From Pseudonocardia xinjiangensis (lineage in GTDB: Bacteria > Actinomycetota > Actinomycetes > Mycobacteriales > Pseudonocardiaceae), in contig NZ_JAAXKY010000023.1 of the NCBI RefSeq assembly GCF_012911925.1, positions 1 through 64,000 on the forward strand: a stretch of DNA of 64,000 nucleotides, read 5' to 3'. The notes beneath the pieces are model-generated. The model saw nothing but the letters and a program-made list of their open reading frames with translations, ran no database searches and had not been told where the DNA came from. Every line of letters begins with the position of its first letter. The stretch's first letter is position 1. A program made the position numbers and the translations under genes. Positions 46,800 to 55,911 of the stretch are shown here, piece after piece.

Positions 46800-47849
46800 A
46801 TGAAGGCGCTCGTCTACCACGGTCCGGGTCAGAAGTCCTGGGACACCGTCGCCGATCCGAAGCCGGTGGACCCGACCGACGTCGTCGTGCAGATCGACAC
46901 GACGACGATCTGCGGGACGGACCTGCACATCCTCAAGGGTGACGTGCCCACCGTGGAGCAGGGCCGCATCCTCGGCCACGAGGCGGTCGGCACGATCGTG
47001 GCCGTCGGCACGGCGGTGACCGGCCTCAAGGTCGACGACCGGGTGATCGTCCCCGCCATCACGTCCTGCGGGCGCTGCGCCTACTGCAAGCGCGGGACAC
47101 CGAGCCACTGCCAGGCCACCGGCGGCATCGGGTGGATCTTCGGCCACCTGATCGACGGCACGCAGGCCGAGTACGCGCGGGTGCCCTTCGCCGAGACGAG
47201 CGTGCACAAGGTGCCCGACGGCGTGACCGACGAGCAGGTGCTGTTCCTCACCGACATCCTGCCCACCGGCTACGAGGTGGGCGTCCGCAACGGCCGGGTG
47301 AAGCCGGGAGACGTGGTGGTGGTCGTCGGAGCGGGGCCGGTCGGCCTGGCTGCGATCCAGACCGCGCAGCTCGCGGGCGCCGCCACGGTGGTCGCCGTGG
47401 ACGTCGCCGACTCCCGGCTGGAGCATGCGACCCGGTTCGGTGCCGACCACGTCCTCAACTCGCGCGGCGCCGACGTCGAGGCGCTGATCGGCTCCCTCAC
47501 CGACGACGGGCTCGGCGCCGACGTCGCGATCGAGGCCGTCGGCATCCCGGAGACCTTCGACCTCTGTACCCGCGTGGTCCGGCCCGGCGGCGTGGTCGCC
47601 AACGTGGGTGTGCACGGCGCACCCACGACGCTGCACCTCGAGGATCTGTGGATCAAGAACATCACGATCACGACCGGACTGGTCGACGGCACCACCGTGC
47701 CGATGCTCATGAAGCTCGTGCAGTCCGGGAAGATCGCCGGCGAGCTGTTCGGCACCCACGAGTTCGCGCTGGGCGACATGCTGTCGGCCTACGACACCTT
47801 CGCGGACGCGGGCGCGAACAACGCGCTCAAGGTGGTGATCAGGAGGTAG
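46800..47849 (+). CDS. Zinc-dependent alcohol dehydrogenase
   Basis: 349 residues of the medium-chain dehydrogenase family. The catalytic zinc ligands are Cys38 (ICGTDLH) and His60-Glu61 (GHE). The structural zinc site is Cys90, Cys93, Cys96 and Cys104 (CGRCAYCKRGTPSHC). The NAD(P)-binding Rossmann motif is VVGAGPVGLAA, and an Asp near VAVDVADSR suggests NAD. It resembles secondary or short-chain alcohol dehydrogenases. ATG 46800 follows CGAGGAGAAG. It is convergent with the L,D-transpeptidase gene. Some mycofactocin-linked dehydrogenases belong to this superfamily, but no direct link is seen. Confidence 0.92.
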   Translation: MKALVYHGPGQKSWDTVADPKPVDPTDVVVQIDTTTICGTDLHILKGDVPTVEQGRILGHEAVGTIVAVGTAVTGLKVDDRVIVPAITSCGRCAYCKRGTPSHCQATGGIGWIFGHLIDGTQAEYARVPFAETSVHKVPDGVTDEQVLFLTDILPTGYEVGVRNGRVKPGDVVVVVGAGPVGLAAIQTAQLAGAATVVAVDVADSRLEHATRFGADHVLNSRGADVEALIGSLTDDGLGADVAIEAVGIPETFDLCTRVVRPGGVVANVGVHGAPTTLHLEDLWIKNITITTGLVDGTTVPMLMKLVQSGKIAGELFGTHEFALGDMLSAYDTFADAGANNALKVVIRR

Positions 47850-47870
47850 CCGCCGCAGACCCGACGGGCC

Positions 47871-48419
47871 TCAGCGGATCTGCACCTCGTCGCCGACCTG
47901 CAGGGTGTCGAACCACGCCACCGCATCGTCGTGCGACAGGTGCACGCAGCCGGCCGACTGCTTCGTCAAGCTGCCCTCGTGGAACGCGATCCCGCCGGGG
48001 GCGAAGAACACGGAGTACGGCATCGGGGCGTTGTTGTACTCCGCGCTGCGGTGGTCCTGGTCCTTGCGCTGCACCGTGAACGTGCCGGGAGGGGTCTCCT
48101 GTCCCGGGGCGCCGTGGGTGATCTGCACCGGCCCGCGCACGACGTGGCCGTCCTGGATGAGCCATGCCTGGTTGTGGGCCAGGTCGACGCACGCCTCGGC
48201 CGTGACGGTGCAGGGCGTGCCGTCCACGAGCTCCGCCGCGTCGCCGGTCGGGGTGGCCCCCTCGGTGGCTGCGGGAGAGCCGGGGGTGGCGGCCGTGGCG
48301 AGGCCGGCCATGGGCGAGGACGCGAGTCCGAGCACCCCCACGCCCACCGCTCCGGTCAGTACCGCGACCCGGCCGACGCCCGTCCACGGGCGAACCTTCT
48401 GCCTGCTGTGTCTACCCAT
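47871..48419 (-). CDS. L,D-transpeptidase (YkuD)
   Basis: 182 residues. A basic N-terminus and hydrophobic segment (about 15-44) form a signal peptide ending near ATAATP. A linker leads to a YkuD domain (about 70-180) with the catalytic motif HEGSLTKQSAGCVHL: His147, Ser155, Gly157, Cys158 and His160. It forms 3-3 cross-links in peptidoglycan or attaches proteins, outside the membrane. The protein is short and has no separate peptidoglycan-binding domain. The start at 48419 is an ATG (MGRHSRQKVR). Confidence 0.92.
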   Translation of the reverse strand: MGRHSRQKVRPWTGVGRVAVLTGAVGVGVLGLASSPMAGLATAATPGSPAATEGATPTGDAAELVDGTPCTVTAEACVDLAHNQAWLIQDGHVVRGPVQITHGAPGQETPPGTFTVQRKDQDHRSAEYNNAPMPYSVFFAPGGIAFHEGSLTKQSAGCVHLSHDDAVAWFDTLQVGDEVQIR

Positions 48420-48535
48420 GTACGACGACGCCTGCCTCTCCCCGATATCACCCGCTCAACTGCGGATCTCGGGACGAGGTGACGGCCGATAAACGTGATC
48501 AACATGACAGTGCGCGGTGGGCAACCGCGGCGGGC

Positions 48536-48820
48536 TCAGCCCCCGGCGAACGGGGGCAGGACGTCGAACGTGGCGCCGTCGGACAGCGGTGTGGACCGGT
48601 CGCGCACAGCGAGCTCGTCGAGCAGGAAGCTGCAGCGGTCGAGTACCCGGGCGAGCTCCGCCCCGTGCCGGTCCCGGAGGGCGGTGACCACGTCGTCGAC
48701 GGTGGGCGTGCCCGGCAGCTCCAGCGGTTCGGTCTCCGTGCCGGCGGCCGCGCGGGCCGCGGCGAAGTAGCGGACGGTGACGCGCGTGGTCGTCGTGGTG
48801 GTGGCGTACACCCCGGCCAT
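48536..48820 (-). CDS. moaD: Molybdopterin synthase small subunit (MoaD/ThiS fold)
   Basis: 94 residues with a beta-grasp fold: VRYFAAARAAAGTETEPLEL, then LSDGATFDVLPPFAGG. The C-terminal Gly-Gly is adenylated and converted to a thiocarboxylate, donating sulfur to cPMP. ATG 48820 is preceded by GGAGG. It starts five bases after the moaA stop, so the two are cotranscribed. It supports the molybdenum enzymes encoded in this window. Confidence 0.9.
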   Translation of the reverse strand: MAGVYATTTTTTRVTVRYFAAARAAAGTETEPLELPGTPTVDDVVTALRDRHGAELARVLDRCSFLLDELAVRDRSTPLSDGATFDVLPPFAGG

Positions 48821-48825
48821 CCTCC

Positions 48826-49887
48826 TCACCCGCCGATCGCGCTCATGGGGCGGTCCGGCTGCAGGAAGCCGGGGTCGTCGATGCCGTGTCCGGCGAGCTT
48901 GCCCCACATGGCCTGGCGCCAGACGTCGGCGATCTCGGCGTCCGTGGTGCCGCTGCGGAGCATCGCCCGCAGGTCGGTCTCGGTGCGCGCGAACAGGCAC
49001 GACCGGATCTGGCCGTCGGCGGTGAGCCGGGTGCGGTCGCAGGCCCCGCAGAACGGGCGCGTGACGGAGGCGATGACGCCGACCACGGCCGGTCCGCCGT
49101 CCACCAGCCAGCGCTCGGCGGGCGCACCGCCGCGCTCGGTGGGGTCGGGGGTGAGCTCGAAGCCCTCGCGGAGGCGCTCCATGATCTCGCCGGCCGTGAC
49201 CATCTCCGTGCGCGTCCAGCCGTGCTGGGCGTCGAGCGGCATCTGCTCGATGAACCGGAGCTCGTAGCCGTGGTCGACGGCGAAGCGCAGGAGCGGGACC
49301 GCCTCGTCGTCGTTCATGCCGCGCAGCAGCACCGTGTTGATCTTGACGGGGCCGAGGCCGGCCGCGCGGGCGGCGGCGAGGCCGTCGAGGACGTCGGAGA
49401 GCCGGTCGCGCCGCGTGATCGTGGCGAACCGCTCCTGCTGCAGCGTGTCCATCGAGACGTTCAACCGGTTGACCCCGGCCGCAGCCAGCGACTCCGCCCG
49501 GCGCGCCAGGCCGATGCCGTTGGTGGTGAGCGAGATGTCCGGGCGCGGTTCCAGCGCAGCCGATGCCGCGATGAGGCCCTCGAGCCCCCGGCGCAGCAGC
49601 GGCTCGCCGCCGGTGAACCGCAGCTCCTCGACGCCGAGGTCGCGCACCGCGATGGTGATCAGCCGCATCAGCTCGTCGTCGGTGAGCTGTTCGTCGCGCG
49701 GCATCCAGTCCAGGCCCTCTGCGGGCATGCAGTAGGAGCAGCGGAGGTTGCAGCGGTCGGTCAGCGAGATCCGCAGGTCGGTGGCGACTCTGCCGAACGT
49801 GTCGACGAGGCGCGGGTCGGCAGGGCGGGCCGGGTCTCGGGAGACGGGCCGCCGCACTGCGGGGAGGCCTAGCTCGGATGCCGTCAC
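48826..49887 (-). CDS. moaA: GTP 3',8-cyclase
   Basis: A 353-residue radical SAM enzyme catalysing the first step of molybdopterin synthesis, working with MoaC. The N-terminal cluster ligands are Cys46, Cys50 and Cys53 (CNLRCSYC). The C-terminal second cluster is in FCGACDRTRLTADGQIRSC. The C-terminal tail ends SAIGG, as required for activity. GTG 49887 starts MTASELGLPAVRRP. The gene is followed by moaD. No moaC or moaE lies nearby. Confidence 0.97.
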   Translation of the reverse strand: MTASELGLPAVRRPVSRDPARPADPRLVDTFGRVATDLRISLTDRCNLRCSYCMPAEGLDWMPRDEQLTDDELMRLITIAVRDLGVEELRFTGGEPLLRRGLEGLIAASAALEPRPDISLTTNGIGLARRAESLAAAGVNRLNVSMDTLQQERFATITRRDRLSDVLDGLAAARAAGLGPVKINTVLLRGMNDDEAVPLLRFAVDHGYELRFIEQMPLDAQHGWTRTEMVTAGEIMERLREGFELTPDPTERGGAPAERWLVDGGPAVVGVIASVTRPFCGACDRTRLTADGQIRSCLFARTETDLRAMLRSGTTDAEIADVWRQAMWGKLAGHGIDDPGFLQPDRPMSAIGG

Positions 49888-50051
49888 ACCGCAAGCGTAA
49901 CCGTCCCAGACGGGCGGAAACGGGGCCGTGATCTGGGCTTTTGCGGGAATCCGCAGTTGCGGAACGGATCAGCGATCAGCGCCGTACCTGCTGGTGCCGC
50001 AGGCCCGGTCACTGCCTGAAAGGTGAGCCTCGTCCGGTGCTCCCGCCGGGG

Positions 50052-51257
50052 TCAGTCGTGCCGTCCGAGCTCCTGGCGGGCGACGGTGCGCATGTGCACC
50101 TCGTCGGGGCCGTCGGCGAGCCGTAGTGCCCGTGCCCACGTGTAGAAGTAGGCGAGCGGGAGATCGTCGCTCATCCCGGCCCCGCCGTGGATCTGGATCG
50201 CGCGGTCGATCACGTCGCACGCGATCTGCGGGCACACCACCTTGATCGCGGCGATCTCGGTGGCCGCGCCCTTGGAGCCGTACCTGTCGATCAGCCAGGC
50301 GGTCTTGAGCACGAGCAGTCGGGCCTGCTCCACCTCGATCCGCGACCGCGCGATCTGCTCACGCACGACGCCCTGGTCGGCCAGCGGCCGCCCGAAGGCG
50401 ACACGGGAGCGGGCGCGGCGCACCATGAGGTCGATGGCGCGCTCGGCCATCCCGATCAGGCGCATGCAGTGGTGGATCCGGCCCGGTCCCAGCCGTGCCT
50501 GGGCGATCGCGAAGCCGCCGCCCTCCTCCCCGAGCAGGTTCGTGACCGGCACCCGCACGTCGCGGAGCAGCAGTTCGGAGTGGCCGTGCTGGTCCTGGTA
50601 GCCGAACGTCGGCAGGTGCCGGACGATCTCCAGGCCCGGGGTGTCGCGGGGCACCAGCACCATCGACTGCTGCCGGTGGGCGGCGGCGTCCGGGTCGGTC
50701 TTGCCCATCACGATGAAGATCCGGCAGCGCTCGTCGGCGGACCCGGAGATCCACCACTTCCGGCCGGAGATCACGTACTCGTCGCCGTCGCGCCGGATGC
50801 TGGTCTGCACGTTCCTCGCGTCCGAGGAGGCGACGTCGGGCTCGGTCATCGCGAACGCCGAGCGGATCTCGCCCTCCAGCAGCGGAGCGAGCCACTGCTC
50901 CTGCTGCTCCGGCGTGCCGAACAGGTGCAGGGTCTCCATGTTGCCGGTGTCGGGGGCCTGGCAGTTGATCGCCTCGGGCGCGATCACCGGTGACCAGCCG
51001 GAGACCTCGGCCACCGCGGCGTAGTCGACGTTGGACAGGCCGGAGACGCTCGGCAGGAAGAGGTTCCACAGCCCGCGGGCGCGGGCCTCAGCCTTCAGCT
51101 CCTCGACCACGGGCGGCAGGTCCCACTCCTGCGGGGTGCCACGGCGCTCGGCGCGGAACGCCTCGTACCCCGCCTCGGCCGGCAGCACCTTCTCGTCGAG
51201 GAACGCGCGCATGCGCTTCGTGAGGTCGGCAGCGACGGCGCTGGGTTCGAAGTCCAC
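50052..51257 (-). CDS. Acyl-CoA dehydrogenase
   Basis: 401 residues. The N-terminal helical domain is followed by the FAD/substrate region with FAMTEPDVASSDA and KWWISGSADERC, and a C-terminal domain with IHGGAGMSDDLPLAYFYTWARALRLADGPDEVH. The catalytic Glu region near VRIHHCMRLIGMAERA is not assignable by eye. It resembles the long-chain/phosphotransferase-associated ACAD subgroup (ACAD10/11-like) in the 'PGLEIVRHLPTFGYQDQHGH' segment. It oxidises acyl-CoA to enoyl-CoA and reduces ETF. It stands alone between moaA and the mod genes. Confidence 0.92.
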   Translation of the reverse strand: MDFEPSAVAADLTKRMRAFLDEKVLPAEAGYEAFRAERRGTPQEWDLPPVVEELKAEARARGLWNLFLPSVSGLSNVDYAAVAEVSGWSPVIAPEAINCQAPDTGNMETLHLFGTPEQQEQWLAPLLEGEIRSAFAMTEPDVASSDARNVQTSIRRDGDEYVISGRKWWISGSADERCRIFIVMGKTDPDAAAHRQQSMVLVPRDTPGLEIVRHLPTFGYQDQHGHSELLLRDVRVPVTNLLGEEGGGFAIAQARLGPGRIHHCMRLIGMAERAIDLMVRRARSRVAFGRPLADQGVVREQIARSRIEVEQARLLVLKTAWLIDRYGSKGAATEIAAIKVVCPQIACDVIDRAIQIHGGAGMSDDLPLAYFYTWARALRLADGPDEVHMRTVARQELGRHD

Positions 51258-51326
51258 GGCCTGGAGCCAACCACAGCATCACCCCGCGGTGGGCAATGTC
51301 GCATTCGCGGCTCTAGGATCGGCCGC

Positions 51327-51731
51327 GTGCCGCAGTTCAGGATCTCCGACGCTGCCCGTCTGCTGGGGGTCAGTGACGACACGGTTCGTCGCTGGGTCGA
51401 TGCAGGGACCCTCCCCGTCCAGCCGGACGCGTCCAACCGCAAGGTGATCGACGGGGCGGCGCTCGCCGCGTTCGCCCGCGACCACGCGCACACCCCGCCC
51501 GACCCGTCGGGTGTGCAGAGCTCGGCGCGCAACCGGTTCGTCGGGCTGGTGACGGCGGTGGTCACGGACCGGGTGATGGCCCAGGTGGAGATGCAGTGCG
51601 GGCCGCACCGGGTCGTGTCCCTGATGTCCACGGAGGCGGTGCGGGAGCTGGGCCTCGAGCCGGGGGCCCTGGCCGTGGCCGTGATCAAGTCGACGACCGT
51701 CGTCATCGAGACTCCCGGAGGGAGCTCATGA
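51327..51731 (+). CDS. ModE-like regulator: helix-turn-helix plus molybdate-binding (TOBE) domain
   Basis: 134 residues. The N-terminal MerR/excisionase-type helix-turn-helix (FRISDAARLLGVSDDTVRRWVDAGTLPV) is joined to a single Mop/TOBE domain (about 65-130, starting SARNRFVGLVTAVVTDRV). Such proteins bind molybdate or tungstate and control or buffer uptake. GTG 51327 is used. The stop overlaps the modA ATG by ATGA, so it is the first gene of the mod operon and probably its regulator. Confidence 0.9.
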   Translation: MPQFRISDAARLLGVSDDTVRRWVDAGTLPVQPDASNRKVIDGAALAAFARDHAHTPPDPSGVQSSARNRFVGLVTAVVTDRVMAQVEMQCGPHRVVSLMSTEAVRELGLEPGALAVAVIKSTTVVIETPGGSS

Positions 51732-52510
51732 GAACGCGGCTGCCGGTCGCCGCGGCGGCAGCGGGACTGGTGCTGCTGGCCGGGTGCGGAGGCACGCCGA
51801 GCGGTACGGACGCCAGGGCGCCCGGCACCCCGGAGCAGCGCACCCTCACCGTCTTCGCCGCGGCGTCGCTGACCGAGTCGTTCGGCGAGATCGAGAAGCA
51901 GTTCGAGACCGACAACCCCGGGGTGGACGTCGTACCGAGCTACGGCGGCTCGTCCGACCTGGCGCAGCAGATCGTCAACGGGGCGCCTGCCGACGTGTTC
52001 GCCTCGGCGAGTGACGCCACGATGACGACGGTCACCGACGCCGGGCTCGCCGACGGAGCGCCCGCGGTCTTCGCCACCAACGTGCTGGTGATCGCCACCG
52101 CGGCGGGGAACCCGAAGGGCATCACGTCGTTCGCCGACCTCGCGAAGCCCGACCTCAAGGTCGTTGTCTGCGCCCCTCAGGTGCCCTGTGGCGCCGCCGC
52201 CCGGAAGGTGGAGACCGCGACCGGCGTGGACATCAAGCCGGTCAGTGAGGAGACCGACGTCAAGAACGTCCTCGGCAAGGTCACCACCGGCAACGCCGAC
52301 GCCGGCCTCGTCTACGTCACCGACGTCGCGTCCGCCGGGTCCGCCGTCGAGGGTGTGACCTTCCCGGAGGCTGCGAAGGCCACCACCGCCTACCCGATCG
52401 CCGTGATCAGGAACGCGCCGCAGGCCGAGCTCGCCCGGTCGTTCGTGAGCGCGGTGACCGGTGAGCAGGGCCAGAAGGTGCTGCAGGCGGCAGGCTTCGG
52501 GACGCCGTGA
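51728..52510 (+). CDS. modA: Molybdate-binding lipoprotein
   Basis: 260 residues. Lipobox LLAGC follows a signal peptide, so it is anchored outside the membrane. The mature domain has TVFAAASLTESFGEIEKQF, YGGSSDLAQQI and APADVFASASDA-like segments typical of ModA, with Ser residues binding the oxyanion. ATG 51728 overlaps the regulator stop. The stop overlaps the modB GTG (GTGA at 52507-52510). Confidence 0.95.
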   Translation: MRTRLPVAAAAAGLVLLAGCGGTPSGTDARAPGTPEQRTLTVFAAASLTESFGEIEKQFETDNPGVDVVPSYGGSSDLAQQIVNGAPADVFASASDATMTTVTDAGLADGAPAVFATNVLVIATAAGNPKGITSFADLAKPDLKVVVCAPQVPCGAAARKVETATGVDIKPVSEETDVKNVLGKVTTGNADAGLVYVTDVASAGSAVEGVTFPEAAKATTAYPIAVIRNAPQAELARSFVSAVTGEQGQKVLQAAGFGTP

Positions 52511-53349
52511 GCACAACGCCCGGCGAAGCGCCGGCCAGGCGTCGCCCCGACGACCACGAGACCGGCGTCGGGGTGCCCCGCCTGCTGTGGGTGCCTGCCG
52601 GGCTGGCCTTCGCGCTCATCGCGCTGCCCGTGCTCGGGCTCGCGCTCAAGGCCGACTGGCCGAGGCTGCCGGAGCAGCTGGTCAGTGCCGCGGCTCTCGA
52701 CGCGTTGCGGCTCTCGCTGCTCACGGCGTCCATCTCGACGGTGCTGTGCATCGTGTTCGGTGGCCCGCTCGCGGTGGTGCTGGCCCGTGGCAGGCTGCGC
52801 GGCCTGCGGCTGCTGCGCTCGGTGGTGCTGCTGCCGCTGGTGCTGCCCCCCGTCGTGGGCGGCCTGGCGCTGCTGTACCTCCTCGGGCGCACCGGGCTCG
52901 TGGGGCGCGGGCTGGACGTGGCGTTCGGCGTGACGATCCCGTTCACCACGGCCGCGGTGGTGCTGGCACAGACGTTCGTCGCGCTGCCGTTCCTCGTGGT
53001 CAGCCTGGAGGGGGCGCTGCGCACCGCCGGGCGGCGGTACGAGGCGGTGGCGGCGACCCTCGGTGCGTCGCCCGCGCTGGCCTTCCGCCGGGTGACGGTG
53101 CCGCTGGTGCTGCCCGGTCTCGCCTCGGGCGCGGTGCTGGCGTTCGCCCGGTGCCTGGGTGAGTTCGGGGCGACGGTCGCGTTCGCCGGCAGCCTCCAGG
53201 GCACCACGCAGACGCTGCCGCTGCTGGTCTACCAGCTGCGGGAGACCGACGTGGAAGCTGCGGTGGCGCTCTCGCTGCTGCTGGTCGTGGTGGCCGTCGC
53301 GGTGATCGCCGTGGCAGCCCCGCGGACCACTGCCGACGGCCGGCTGTGA
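52507..53349 (+). CDS. modB: Molybdate ABC transporter permease
   Basis: 280 residues, about five or six transmembrane helices. The EAA loop is EAVAATLGASPALAFRRVTV, followed by GEFGATVAFAGS, characteristic of molybdate permeases. The first 30 residues are a hydrophilic extension. The GTG overlaps the modA stop and the modC gene starts 10 bases after its stop. Confidence 0.95.
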   Translation: MSTTPGEAPARRRPDDHETGVGVPRLLWVPAGLAFALIALPVLGLALKADWPRLPEQLVSAAALDALRLSLLTASISTVLCIVFGGPLAVVLARGRLRGLRLLRSVVLLPLVLPPVVGGLALLYLLGRTGLVGRGLDVAFGVTIPFTTAAVVLAQTFVALPFLVVSLEGALRTAGRRYEAVAATLGASPALAFRRVTVPLVLPGLASGAVLAFARCLGEFGATVAFAGSLQGTTQTLPLLVYQLRETDVEAAVALSLLLVVVAVAVIAVAAPRTTADGRL

Positions 53350-53359
53350 GCGGGCGCCG

Positions 53360-54475
53360 GTGACCGGGCTCGACGCGCGGGTGGTGGTGCGGCGCCCCGC
53401 GTTCACCCTCGACGTGACGCTCGCGGCCGACCCGGGTGAGGTACTGGCCGTGCTCGGGCCGAACGGCTCGGGCAAGTCGACTCTGCTCGGCGTGCTCGCC
53501 GGGCTCCTGCGCCCGGACGAGGGCCACGTCCGGGTCGGCGACGAACTGGTCACCGACGCCGCCGCGCGCGTCCTCGTGCCGCCCCACCGGCGCGGGGTGG
53601 GGCTGCTGGCGCAGCAGGCTCTGCTCTTCCCGCATCTCTCGGCCGTCGGGAACGTCGCCTTCGGTCCGCGGGCCCACGGCGTGCCGCGCCGGGAGGCGGA
53701 GCAGCGGGCCCGCGAGCTGCTCGCCGCCGTCGGCGTGGCGGAGCTGGCCGACCGGCGACCGGCGAGGATGTCCGGCGGCCAGCAACAGCGCGTCGCGCTG
53801 GCCCGCGCGCTGGCCCCCGACCCCCACCTGCTGCTGCTGGACGAGCCGCTGGCAGCGCTCGACGTCGACGCGACCCCGGCGATGCGTTCGCTGCTGCGTC
53901 AGATGCTGCGCGGGGAGCGCTTCGACCGGCCGAAGCAGACCGCCGTCCTGGTCACCCACTCCGCGCTCGACGCGCTCGTGCTGGCCGATCGGGTCGTGGT
54001 CCTGACCGGCGGCCGGGTCGTGGAGCAGGGCCCCGCCCGCGAGGTGCTCGCCCGTCCGCGCAGCCCGTTCACCGCGCGGATCGCCGGGCTGGACCTCGTG
54101 CCGGGCACGGCGTGCCCCGAGGGGTTGCGGACGGCCGACGGGGTGGTCGTCACGGGCCGCTCCGGCGACGGCGCAGCCCTGCCCACACCCGGCGAGCCCG
54201 TGGTCGCCGTGTTCCCGCCATCGGCCGTGGCCGTCTTCGCGGAGCGACCCCACGGCAGCCCGCGCAACGTGGTGCCGGTGCGGCTGGCGGCGATCGAGCC
54301 GCGCGGCGACATGGTGCGCCTGCGCGCCGCGGCCCTGCCCGGTGGCCCGCACTGGGTGGACGGGCTCGCCGCCGACGTGACCCCTGCGGCGGTGGCGGAT
54401 CTCGCCGTCGAGCCGGGTGCCGAGCTGTGGTTCGCGGTCAAGGCCGCCGAGGTCGCGATCCACGCCGCCGACTGA
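53360..54475 (+). CDS. modC: Molybdate ABC transporter ATPase
   Basis: 371 residues. Walker A GPNGSGKST, Q-loop, signature MSGGQQQRVALARAL, Walker B LLLLDEPLAALD and VLVTHS. The C-terminal TOBE region (about 285-365, including SPRNVVPVRLAAIEP) can bind molybdate for feedback inhibition. GTG 53360 follows modB by 10 bases. It is the last gene of the mod operon. Confidence 0.95.
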   Translation: MTGLDARVVVRRPAFTLDVTLAADPGEVLAVLGPNGSGKSTLLGVLAGLLRPDEGHVRVGDELVTDAAARVLVPPHRRGVGLLAQQALLFPHLSAVGNVAFGPRAHGVPRREAEQRARELLAAVGVAELADRRPARMSGGQQQRVALARALAPDPHLLLLDEPLAALDVDATPAMRSLLRQMLRGERFDRPKQTAVLVTHSALDALVLADRVVVLTGGRVVEQGPAREVLARPRSPFTARIAGLDLVPGTACPEGLRTADGVVVTGRSGDGAALPTPGEPVVAVFPPSAVAVFAERPHGSPRNVVPVRLAAIEPRGDMVRLRAAALPGGPHWVDGLAADVTPAAVADLAVEPGAELWFAVKAAEVAIHAAD

Positions 54476-54520
54476 TCTCCGGATGCGGTGAACCGGCTCG
54501 TCCCGTGATCCGTTACTTGT

Positions 54521-54539
54521 TATAGTTGTTTGCAAACAA
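54521..54539 (+). promoter_or_regulatory. Promoter -10 region with overlapping 14-bp palindrome
   Basis: TATAGT (54521-54526) reads as a -10 box and abuts the perfect palindrome TTGTTTGCAAACAA (54526-54539), 19 bases before the membrane protein ATG. A dimeric repressor here would block transcription. The GntR regulator encoded in the same operon is the obvious candidate. Confidence 0.7.
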
Positions 54540-54558
54540 GTTGCGGGGAGGGGTCATC

Positions 54559-55548
54559 ATGACCGATCAGCTCGGAAGCATGCGCCGCGCGGTGGTCACG
54601 CTCGTGCCGCCCGTCGTGGCCGGCGCGGTGACGGTGGGGATGTACGCCGCGCTCGCCCACCGGCTGCCCGGCCAGGCGTACGGGACGGGCGGGTTCGGCG
54701 ACTCGATGTCCTGGGCCGGGGTGGTCGGGCTGGGGATCGGCTGGTCGGTGGTCGCGCTGATCTGGGGCGCAGGCTGGCTGTACGCGCGTCGCCGGATCCC
54801 GACGGCCCAACGCTGGATCGGCGCGAGCACCTGGGCCGGGTCGGTCCTGATCGCGGGCTACGAGGTCCAGCTCGTCCTGCGCCACCTGGATCTCGCCGGG
54901 CCGCCGGTCCGGCCCGATCTGTGGTGGACGTCCGCGCCGGTCGTCCTGCCCGTGCTGGCCGTCGTCGCGGTCGCAGGGTGGTGGGCGATGGGGCCCGCCC
55001 CGGAGCAGCCCGACGCGATGGAAGGTCCCGGGTCCACCGCGCCACGCCTGCGTCTCGCGGCCGGCGAGCGCGCCCTGTGGACCAGCTCGGTGTTCTCCCG
55101 GCGCAAGCTCGTCTGGGCACTCTTCTGGGCCGTGCTGGCGGCCGGGTCCGCCGTCACCGCGTACAACTACCTGGTCGTTGCGTTCGATGTGTTCGTGGCG
55201 GTGGTGGCGGCCGCGCAGTCGTGGGCTCGGGTCCGCATCGACGAGCAGAGGGTCCAGGTCGTCCAGCCGCTGCTCCGGCAGGCGCTCGTCGGTGTGGAGC
55301 TCCGGCACGTCGTCGAGGCGACAGCAGGCGCATTCGACCCTTCCACTCTGCCGCGGGCGGTCTACGGCGTGTTCCACACACCCGCGCAATCCGGCTACCG
55401 CGCGACCGCCGGCGGGGACGTGCTGCGGCTGAGGACGTCGAACGGGCATCGGATCCTCATCACCGTCCCGGGGGCGGCCACGGCCGCGGCGCTGGTGAAC
55501 ACCCAGCTGGACCGGCGGCGCGCCACGGCGGGCGACGACCGTTGCTGA
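54559..55548 (+). CDS. Membrane protein cotranscribed with a GntR regulator
   Basis: 329 residues. About five or six hydrophobic helices (15-40, 50-75, 90-112, 125-150, 195-230) precede a C-terminal cytoplasmic part of about 95 residues (from VRIDEQRVQVVQPLLRQAL). No named family is certain; similar membrane proteins accompany YtrA-type regulators. ATG 54559 follows GGGGAGGGG. The 3' end overlaps the GntR gene by seven bases, so regulator and membrane protein form an autoregulated unit. Confidence 0.78.
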   Translation: MTDQLGSMRRAVVTLVPPVVAGAVTVGMYAALAHRLPGQAYGTGGFGDSMSWAGVVGLGIGWSVVALIWGAGWLYARRRIPTAQRWIGASTWAGSVLIAGYEVQLVLRHLDLAGPPVRPDLWWTSAPVVLPVLAVVAVAGWWAMGPAPEQPDAMEGPGSTAPRLRLAAGERALWTSSVFSRRKLVWALFWAVLAAGSAVTAYNYLVVAFDVFVAVVAAAQSWARVRIDEQRVQVVQPLLRQALVGVELRHVVEATAGAFDPSTLPRAVYGVFHTPAQSGYRATAGGDVLRLRTSNGHRILITVPGAATAAALVNTQLDRRRATAGDDRC

Positions 55549-55904
55549 TCCGCATCGATGCGACGTCCCCCGTGCCGCTGGGCGACCAGGTGGCCGCCTC
55601 GGTGCGGCGGGCGATCGCGGAGGGTCAGGTGGCGGCGGGGGAGAAGCTGCCACCGGCCCGGGAGGTCGCCGAGTCGCTGGGGATCAACCTGCATACGGTG
55701 CTCCGTGGCTACCAGCGGCTTCGTGACGAGGGCCTGGTGGACCTGCGCCGGGGCCGCGGCGCGGTGCTCACCGACGCGGCCACCCGCGGTCAGGCCGCCG
55801 TCTCGGAACGGGTCGCGGAGCTGGTGGCGCTGGCGCGCAGCATGGGCCTCGGTGAGCAGGACGTCCTGGGCCTGGTCAGCGCAGCGTTCCAGCCCGGTCA
55901 GTGA
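55542..55904 (+). CDS. GntR-family regulator, YtrA type
   Basis: 120 residues. A winged helix-turn-helix (about 10-70: LGDQVAASVRRAIAEG, KLPPAREVAESLGINLHTV, LRRGRGAVLTD) followed by a short helical dimerisation tail of about 45 residues, the YtrA size class lacking a ligand-binding domain. TTG 55542 is the likely start and overlaps the membrane protein stop. The palindrome TTGTTTGCAAACAA before the operon is the probable operator. Confidence 0.88.
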   Translation: MLIRIDATSPVPLGDQVAASVRRAIAEGQVAAGEKLPPAREVAESLGINLHTVLRGYQRLRDEGLVDLRRGRGAVLTDAATRGQAAVSERVAELVALARSMGLGEQDVLGLVSAAFQPGQ

Positions 55905-55911
55905 GCGCGGT

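Noticed and set aside
49888-50051. Possible Moco riboswitch in the moaA leader
   Set aside because: The 164-base gap contains short GC-rich stems, but I could not match the conserved Moco motif by eye. A covariance-model search would settle this.
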